Shown here: positions 14,721-19,385 of the stretch, piece by piece
How positions within the stretch are numbered: position 1 is the stretch's first letter
Layout of the letters: the number at the start of each line of letters is the position of its first letter
Origin: an uncultured delta proteobacterium
GTDB lineage: Bacteria; Desulfobacterota; Syntrophorhabdia; Syntrophorhabdales; Syntrophorhabdaceae
NCBI GenBank assembly: GCA_903872255.1
Contig: CAIQJW010000245.1
Span: 1 to 19,385, forward strand
Direction: 5' to 3'
DNA length: 19,385 bases
Position numbers and translations under genes: made by a program
The notes under the pieces: model-generated
The model's input: only the letters and a program-made list of their open reading frames with translations
Database searches by the model: none
Told to the model about the DNA's origin: nothing

Positions 14721-15904
14721 TTTCGTCCCCCGATAAAAAGCCTTACCATTTCTTCCCCCGTTACTATATCCCCGATTATATTTTCATCATAGTCCCCGCC
14801 GGAGCCCGTCAGCGATCCTCCCTTTTCAAATATGGCAAACGGCACCGGAATGGCAAAATGTGTTTTCATCGAAACCGGTGTCGCGTGATCGGTAACAATA
14901 AGGAGCCTGGTTCCGCTCTCTGCTTTATCAAGGAGAACTCCGAGGATCTCTTTGTCTATCCGCTCGATTGCTTTTATCTTTTCGGTAACATTTCCGTTGT
15001 GTGATGCTTCATCGGGGGCTTCGACATGAAGGTACACAATATCGTGACCATTCATAAGTTCCAGGGCGGCCCCGGCCTTTGCTCCGTAATCTGTATCGAG
15101 ATAGCCGGTTGCGCCGGCAATAACGGGAGTTGTGAAACCCACAAGGCGGGAAAGACCGCGTATTAAATCGACGGCGCAAACCGTTGCCCCGTTCAAACCA
15201 AACTTTTCCTTAAATGCCGGCATCCCGGTCCTTGTTCCCTGACCCCAGAGCCATATGCTGTTCACGGGAAGTTTGCCCGAATCTATGCGCCGTTTGTTTA
15301 TTTCGTGAGAGGTGAATATCTCACGTGAATTGTTCATCAATGCCTGGATCGTTTCGGCGCCCTTGCCTGACGGAAGATGATCGGATACCGGTTTTCCCGT
15401 TATGTCATGGGGCGGCGTTGTTGATAAATCCGATTCTCCGCCGCTCCAGATCATAATGTGCCTGTATCCAACCCCTGTATGGAACTTTATCTCATCGGTC
15501 CCGAGCTTTTCATTCAGCGTTTGAATAAGAACATTCGCTTCGCCTGTTGATATATGCCCCCCGGAATAATCAACCATAATATCGTTATCATTCTCGGACC
15601 CTATATGTACGAGATTGCACCTATAGGCCACATCGTCCTCGTTCATGGGTATCCCCATTCCAAACGCTTCAATGGATGCCCTGCCCGCATAATAAGTGGC
15701 CGGGTCATATCCGAAGATCGACATGCCTGCGACATCGCTCCCCGGGGGGAAACCGTCGGGCACGGTATTGACCCTGCCAACTAAACCTTCACGCGCCATC
15801 ATGTTCATATTTGGTTTACGGGCTGCCATGAGAGGAGTCTTCCCTCCGAGCTCATCGAGAGGAAAATCAGCCATCCCGTCGCCGATAACGACGATATATT
15901 TCAT
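14717..15904 (-). CDS. apgM: Cofactor-independent phosphoglycerate mutase (archaeal-type)
   Basis: This enzyme interconverts 3- and 2-phosphoglycerate in lower glycolysis without 2,3-bisphosphoglycerate, using two metal ions. It has 395 residues and matches the ApgM branch (about 400) rather than the longer GpmI (about 510). Visible alkaline-phosphatase-fold motifs are VVIGDGMADFP (first metal site), GSDVAGMSIFGYDP with the nucleophilic Ser, HVEAPDEASHNG and VTDHATPVSMKTH at the C-terminus. The family was once annotated as homoserine kinase, and some copies lie next to threonine genes, as here directly after hom. A real role as a homoserine kinase-like enzyme is therefore an alternative to consider, though phosphoglycerate mutase is the better-supported call. 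Confidence 0.92.
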   Translation of the reverse strand: MKYIVVIGDGMADFPLDELGGKTPLMAARKPNMNMMAREGLVGRVNTVPDGFPPGSDVAGMSIFGYDPATYYAGRASIEAFGMGIPMNEDDVAYRCNLVHIGSENDNDIMVDYSGGHISTGEANVLIQTLNEKLGTDEIKFHTGVGYRHIMIWSGGESDLSTTPPHDITGKPVSDHLPSGKGAETIQALMNNSREIFTSHEINKRRIDSGKLPVNSIWLWGQGTRTGMPAFKEKFGLNGATVCAVDLIRGLSRLVGFTTPVIAGATGYLDTDYGAKAGAALELMNGHDIVYLHVEAPDEASHNGNVTEKIKAIERIDKEILGVLLDKAESGTRLLIVTDHATPVSMKTHFAIPVPFAIFEKGGSLTGSGGDYDENIIGDIVTGEEMVRLFIGGRK

Positions 15905-15929
15905 AATTGATCACCGGAGGATAGATCCA

Positions 15930-17216
15930 TCACGAATTGCCTTCTTCTATCCTTATATGGACGCTCTGCCCTTTCGTAAAAGACGAGCCGTCAATCTCCT
16001 GCTTGGCTTTTTTGAGGCCGTCTTCCGTCGCGTCGTGTGTCACCATGACCACGGGGACGTGCCCGCTCAATTTTCTGCCCTGCTGGGTCACCGCGGATAT
16101 GCTTATCTTATAATCGGCAAGGATGCCTGATATCTTCGAAAGGACCCCGGGCATGTCCTTTGCCATAACCCTGAGATAATACGGCACGGGCGAGCTTTTT
16201 GCTTCCCTATATTTTCCGGAAACGATCAATCCCGGAGCGGGCGCAGCTATTTTATGAGATATTCTTTTCGCCATATCGACAATATCGCTCACAACCGCGC
16301 TGCCCGTCGGCTCGCCTCCGGCCCCCCTTCCATAGAAGAGGTTCGGACCAACCCTGTCGCCCACAATGTAAACGGCATTGTAGACCCCATTTACGCTGCT
16401 CATCGGATGATTGAGCGGGATCATGGCCGGTTCCACCCGGGCTTCGATCCCCGATGCAGACTTCTTTGCGATAGCCAGCAACTTGATCTTATATCCGAAA
16501 TCCCGCGCAAACCCGATGTCCACGGGATCGATGCTGGATATCCCGTGTGTCGTGATATTATTCATGGTTACCGGCGACGAAAAGGCAAGGCGTACCAGGA
16601 TCGAAAGCTTGTGGGCCGCATCGATGCCTTCGACGTCAAATGTCGGGTCTTTTTCCGCATACCCTTCCTGCTGGGCATTTTTCAACGCTTCTCCGAAAGA
16701 TATGCCTTCATCGGTCATCCTGGACAGGATATAATTGCTCGTTCCGTTGAGGATGCCCAGGATATATGTGAATTCGTTGCCGACAAGCCCGTCGCGGATC
16801 GCCCTTATAACCGGGATTCCGCCGCATACGGATGCCTCAAACCCGATATCGCAACCCGTCTTCCTGGCCAGAGCGAAAAGTTCGTCGCCCTTTTCGGCCA
16901 GCAGGGCCTTGTTTGCCGTGACAACCTGTTTTTTCAGGCTGAGGGCTGCCTTGATGAAATCGCTTGCCGGATTCATGCCCCCGATAAGCTCGGCGACAAT
17001 ATTGACCCTTTCATCACGGATCAGCTCCATCGCATCGGAGGTAATCACCTTCCGGTCGATGCCCTTTCCTTTGATATTGCGGGGATCTATTTCGGCTATG
17101 CGCACTACGCCGAGATCAAGGCCGGTCTTTTTCCGGATAAGCGCCGCATGTTCCGTTAATATCCGGTATGTTCCGGTGCCCACTGTTCCCAAGCCTATAA
17201 TTCCTATTCCGATCAT
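15930..17216 (-). CDS. hom: Homoserine dehydrogenase with C-terminal ACT domain
   Basis: This enzyme reduces aspartate semialdehyde to homoserine, the branch point to threonine and methionine. At 428 residues it is the stand-alone form, not fused to aspartokinase. The N-terminal Rossmann motif is GLGTVGTG (8-15). Lys103 in VVTANKALLAEKG and the segment GILNGTSNYIL precede the substrate site GYAEKDPTFDVEGIDAAHKL (about 185-204). An ACT domain (about 345-420, YYLRVMAKDMPGVLSKISGILAD) suggests feedback control by threonine. ATG 17216 has only a weak GGGCGGGG site and follows a hairpin. Its methionine branch feeds metK further down the same strand. Confidence 0.97.
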   Translation of the reverse strand: MIGIGIIGLGTVGTGTYRILTEHAALIRKKTGLDLGVVRIAEIDPRNIKGKGIDRKVITSDAMELIRDERVNIVAELIGGMNPASDFIKAALSLKKQVVTANKALLAEKGDELFALARKTGCDIGFEASVCGGIPVIRAIRDGLVGNEFTYILGILNGTSNYILSRMTDEGISFGEALKNAQQEGYAEKDPTFDVEGIDAAHKLSILVRLAFSSPVTMNNITTHGISSIDPVDIGFARDFGYKIKLLAIAKKSASGIEARVEPAMIPLNHPMSSVNGVYNAVYIVGDRVGPNLFYGRGAGGEPTGSAVVSDIVDMAKRISHKIAAPAPGLIVSGKYREAKSSPVPYYLRVMAKDMPGVLSKISGILADYKISISAVTQQGRKLSGHVPVVMVTHDATEDGLKKAKQEIDGSSFTKGQSVHIRIEEGNS

Positions 17217-17228
17217 GATCGCCCCGCC

Positions 17229-17259
17229 CGGCGGAGGAAATGGCTCATTTTTCCCGCCG
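17229..17259 (-). other. Hairpin just upstream of hom
   Basis: CGGCGG (minus 17259-17254) pairs perfectly with CCGCCG (17234-17229). GAAA/TTTC adds four inner pairs across a 2-nt bulge, with a 9-nt loop. The stem ends 13 nt from the hom ATG and no T-run follows, so it is not a plain terminator. It could affect translation of hom or be incidental in a GC-rich leader. Confidence 0.35.
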
Positions 17260-17343
17260 ATTAATTTATTCGGTATCTATATAATGTTGAAAATTACCAC
17301 ATTAGCGCGGACACAATCAACAGGAAACCAAGCAAGAATCATT

Positions 17344-17372
17344 CCATAACCCATAACCTATTACCCATTACC
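17344..17372 (-). repeat. Short tandem heptamer array
   Basis: Four contiguous 7-nt units read GGTAATG, GGTAATA, GGTTATG and GGTTATG on the minus strand, consensus GGTWATR, followed by GG/GA. They lie just after the adenosine-specific kinase stop. This looks like a simple-sequence repeat of the kind scattered in intergenic DNA; it is too short for CRISPR and shows no dyad. Confidence 0.7.
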
Positions 17373-17377
17373 TGTCT

Positions 17378-17860
17378 TTATAATTTATATCCGAACTTGC
17401 GGAGCATCTCTTTTCGGGCCTTTTTGTCCTCGTCTTTTTCAATGGCGGCGGGGCTTGCGCCGTCGACGACCCCCATTATGCCCCGTCCCTGGGCTGTTTC
17501 GGCCACCACGATCTCGAGGGGGTTTGCCGTAGCACAGTATATCTGGCATACCTCCTGGCAGGTCTTTACTGCATTAAGGACATTGATGGGGAAGGCGTCG
17601 CGCATGAATATTACAAATGTATGGCCGCACGCGAGATTGAAGGATGTCTCCGCGGCGAGCTTCGCCAGTGATTCGTCGTTGCCCTCATACCGGGTAAGGC
17701 ATGGGCCGCTTGCTTCAGAAAAGGCAACCCCGAATTTTAGGGACGGGGCGGACCCGACAAGTATCTCGTACAGGTCCTCGACGGTTTTTATGAAGTGAGA
17801 CTGCCCGATCACGATATTCAGCCCTTCCGGGATATCGATCTTTACTGTTTTAAATTCCAT
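17378..17860 (-). CDS. Adenosine-specific kinase family protein (DUF355/COG1839)
   Basis: This 160-residue cytosolic protein belongs to the small family whose Pyrobaculum member PAE2307 was described structurally as an adenosine-specific kinase. It is common in archaea and anaerobic or thermophilic bacteria. Family-typical segments include GQSHFIKTVEDLYE (19-32), FGVAFSEASGPCLTRYEGND near 43-62, GHTFVIFMRDAFPINVLNAVK, CQIYCATANPLEIVVAET and the glycine-rich GRGIMGVVDG near 124-133. It is unrelated to PfkB-type adenosine kinase. The ATG has AGGGGG about 5 nt upstream, and it follows the radical SAM gene by 20 nt, suggesting one transcript. The biochemical role in bacteria is poorly established. 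Confidence 0.88.
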   Translation of the reverse strand: MEFKTVKIDIPEGLNIVIGQSHFIKTVEDLYEILVGSAPSLKFGVAFSEASGPCLTRYEGNDESLAKLAAETSFNLACGHTFVIFMRDAFPINVLNAVKTCQEVCQIYCATANPLEIVVAETAQGRGIMGVVDGASPAAIEKDEDKKARKEMLRKFGYKL

Positions 17861-17880
17861 GATGCCCCCTTGCAGAAGAT

Positions 17881-18924
17881 TTAACCGGTACTTTCGTCAA
17901 AAGGCATGTCCTGTCTGAAGTCCGGCACGAAAAGCGGAGCACTTTCAAGCTCCTGGACAAAAACATTTTCAAAACCTTTATTTATAAGATACGCAACGAT
18001 ACTGTCGTATTCATCCTGCCTTAATCTCCTCGCGAGGATCGGGTAATCCCCCGAATGATACAGCGGGAGATATTGGGACATCAGGCCTATCCACGTCGAT
18101 CTGCCGAGGCATTCCCCTATCCATTCGAAGACCTGCCTTGACCCGGCAAGCCCTCCCGGAAGGACAAGGTGGCGCACAACGATGCCTTTTTTCGCAATGC
18201 CGTCTTCTATGACCAAATCCCCAACCTGGCGTTTCATCTCAAGAATGGCCGCCCTGGCAGCTTGCGGATACGGCGACCCGTCCCATGCATGCGAAAGCCG
18301 GGAAGCCATGGGGCCGCTCCAATACTTGAAGTCCGGAAGATAAATGTCGATAAGGCCTTCGAGGGTCTTAAGCGTCGCGACATCGTCATAGGCATTCGTG
18401 TTGTAGATAAAAGGCAATCCTATGCCTATTCGCTTCGCTTCCTCGATTGCCGGCGCAATCAACGGGACATATGATGTCGGGCTGACGAGATTAATGTTGT
18501 GACATCCCGCCGATCGCAAGGAAAAGAAGATCGAAACCAGGTCTTCAACCGAATAGGGCCCTCCGATACCGTCATGGCTTATCTGGTGGTTCTGGCAAAA
18601 AATGCAGCGCAGGTTGCAGAATGAAAAGAATATATTGCCGGAGCCGTTCGTCCCGGTTATTGGAGGTTCTTCCCCGAAATGAGGGCCGAAATAGGCTATT
18701 TTCAGGCCGGCGCCGGCGCCGCAAAAGCCATTTTGGCCGCCGAGTCGGTCGGCGCCGCAATGCCGGGGACACAAAATACAATGGGAAAGCATCGAAAGAT
18801 GTTGCTGCATCGGCATATTATAACAGAAAAGCGGGTTAGGAGTAATGGGCCGTAGAAAGAAACCGGTCTTTGCCGCGCTTTCGTATATCCTCACAATCCC
18901 AGGAATTGGATCATAAGGCCGCAT
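17881..18924 (-). CDS. Radical SAM protein, PflX-like (pyruvate formate-lyase activase homologue)
   Basis: This is a PflX/COG1313-type radical SAM protein of unknown substrate. Counting from ATG 18924 (347 residues), a cysteine-rich N-terminus (Cys49, 52, 56 and 68 in CILCPRHCGADR...GFCGAG) may bind an extra Fe-S cluster or zinc. The radical SAM cluster is Cys101-x3-Cys105-x2-Cys108. Family marks GEEPPITGTNGSGNIFFSFCN, NINLVSPTSYVPL, YNTNAYDD, DIYLPDFKYW, VRHLVLPGG and LMSQYLPLY are all present. The start is uncertain: ATG 18924 overlaps the upstream gene by 34 nt with no good ribosome site; GTG 18894 would make a GTGA overlap like others here; ATG 18816 follows a promoter-like TGTTATAAT. Members often activate glycyl-radical enzymes, but none is nearby. 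Confidence 0.9.
   Translation of the reverse strand: MRPYDPIPGIVRIYESAAKTGFFLRPITPNPLFCYNMPMQQHLSMLSHCILCPRHCGADRLGGQNGFCGAGAGLKIAYFGPHFGEEPPITGTNGSGNIFFSFCNLRCIFCQNHQISHDGIGGPYSVEDLVSIFFSLRSAGCHNINLVSPTSYVPLIAPAIEEAKRIGIGLPFIYNTNAYDDVATLKTLEGLIDIYLPDFKYWSGPMASRLSHAWDGSPYPQAARAAILEMKRQVGDLVIEDGIAKKGIVVRHLVLPGGLAGSRQVFEWIGECLGRSTWIGLMSQYLPLYHSGDYPILARRLRQDEYDSIVAYLINKGFENVFVQELESAPLFVPDFRQDMPFDESTG
18817..18825 (-). promoter_or_regulatory. Extended -10 element inside the radical SAM 5' region
   Basis: TGTTATAAT on the minus strand is a perfect TGnTATAAT extended -10. No good -35 lies 17 nt upstream (TTACTC at best), which extended -10 promoters can tolerate. Transcription would start near 18810, at an in-frame ATG (Met39 of the long form), so a leaderless or internal transcript is possible. 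One nonamer may also arise by chance. Confidence 0.25.
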
Positions 18925-19385
18925 GTAAGGATCGTAAGGCCGGCAATGGCATGGGTATAGCGCTCTGCCCCGGCAAGCACTTTAAAGCTTAAGCCCGATC
19001 TCATGAGCAGAACAGCCGCCATCATGGTGGTTATCGTCACGATACCGAAGGTAAGGCTCACCATGATGACACCGGGAAAGCTCTTCTGTGCCGCAGGATA
19101 TATAAGGAGCGGTATCAGCGGTTCGCACGGCCCGAAGACAAAGATGATGAACAGGACCCACGGGGTGATATTCCTGCCTTCCCGTTCGTGAACATGGATA
19201 TGTTTGCCGCGATGCGTATGCTCGTGATCGTGGACAACCGCGCCATCGTGTATGTGAGCATGCACGTGCGGCTTATTGAGGATCGCCCGCCTTATGCCCC
19301 AAGCGCTGTAGGCGATTCCGAAGGCTATGAGCATCCAGGCGGCGACATTGCCCCGTGTTGATTCGATAAATTCCAGTTTTTCCAC
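18891..19385 (-). CDS. Polytopic metal-transporter-like protein (UreH/SafE-type), C-terminal part
   Basis: The last 164 residues or so of a membrane protein; the readable frame starts at the window edge with GTG, which is probably internal. A membrane segment (about 15-33, AAWMLIAFGIAYSAWGIRR) is followed by a His-rich loop at about 40-68 with at least eleven His. Three more hydrophobic segments follow, the first carrying VFGPCEPLIPLLIYPA, the hallmark of urease-accessory UreH-like and sulfite/metal exporter proteins. The last ends in AGLTILTCGLMIQFLGL. His loops like this bind Ni, Co or Zn in HupE, RcnA and related proteins, so metal export or uptake is a reasonable inference. Substrate and direction cannot be told. 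It overlaps the radical SAM gene if the latter starts at its first ATG. Confidence 0.78.
   Translation of the reverse strand: MEKLEFIESTRGNVAAWMLIAFGIAYSAWGIRRAILNKPHVHAHIHDGAVVHDHEHTHRGKHIHVHEREGRNITPWVLFIIFVFGPCEPLIPLLIYPAAQKSFPGVIMVSLTFGIVTITTMMAAVLLMRSGLSFKVLAGAERYTHAIAGLTILTCGLMIQFLGL

Noticed and set aside
17344..17372. CRISPR-like or iteron array
   Set aside because: Units are 7 nt, contiguous, without spacers or dyads, and only four copies; no cas or replication gene is near.
18891..19385. Complete 164-residue membrane protein starting at the window edge
   Set aside because: The GTG is the first codon available at the edge and no ribosome site can be seen. Relatives have additional N-terminal membrane segments, so it is treated as truncated.

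Overview
All recognisable genes in this window lie on the minus strand, so the biology reads from position 19385 down to 1. The window is a nearly gap-free run of 17 protein genes (15 complete, one cut at each edge). Six gene pairs overlap by exactly 4 nt (ATGA, GTGA or TTGA), others overlap by 13-16 nt, and three starts are TTG or GTG. The largest gap is about 200 nt. No tRNA, rRNA, CRISPR array, transposase or phage gene is visible. The organism is a Gram-negative bacterium that makes Kdo/LPS. It has an HPr-kinase-type regulatory PTS, an archaeal-like adenosine-specific kinase and a PflA-like radical SAM protein typical of anaerobes. The order pyrG-kdsA-kdsD-lptC-lptB-rpoN-hpf-ptsN-hprK-rapZ-EIIA-ptsH-ptsI resembles Desulfobacterota (Geobacter-like) and uncultured anaerobic lineages such as Omnitrophota. 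I cannot fix the phylum from sequence alone.

Layout in transcription order. (1) 19385-17378: the C-terminal part of a polytopic metal-transporter-like protein with a His-rich loop, a PflX-type radical SAM protein, and an adenosine-specific kinase. (2) 17377-17217: a gap holding a four-unit heptamer repeat and a hairpin. (3) 17216-13071: homoserine dehydrogenase, cofactor-independent phosphoglycerate mutase and CTP synthase. (4) 13086-9607: Kdo synthesis and LPS transport, with KdsA (Cys-containing, metal-type), KdsD, an LptC that appears fused to an LptA domain, and LptB. (5) 9620-2779: the sigma-54/PTS regulatory block of RpoN, long-form HPF, EIIA-Ntr, HPr kinase, RapZ, a mannose-type EIIA, HPr with both His15 and Ser46, and EI. 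(6) 2750-1: the SAM cycle, MetK then AhcY, followed by the first residues of a PfkB-family kinase.

How the genes work together. CTP synthase supplies CTP for Kdo activation. KdsD and KdsA make Kdo-8-phosphate, and LptC(A)/LptB carry finished LPS outward. EI, HPr, two EIIA proteins and HPr kinase form a phosphorelay with no EIIB or EIIC sugar permease here, which suggests a regulatory rather than a transport PTS. MetK makes S-adenosylmethionine and AhcY clears S-adenosylhomocysteine, releasing adenosine. An adenosine-specific kinase upstream and a PfkB-family kinase downstream could recycle that adenosine.

Most of the window is conserved housekeeping. The most unusual items are the apparent LptC-LptA fusion, a structured metK-ahcY gap with overlapping alternative hairpins inside a 17-nt imperfect inverted repeat, and a strong promoter before hpf whose predicted start falls at the base of a terminator-like hairpin.
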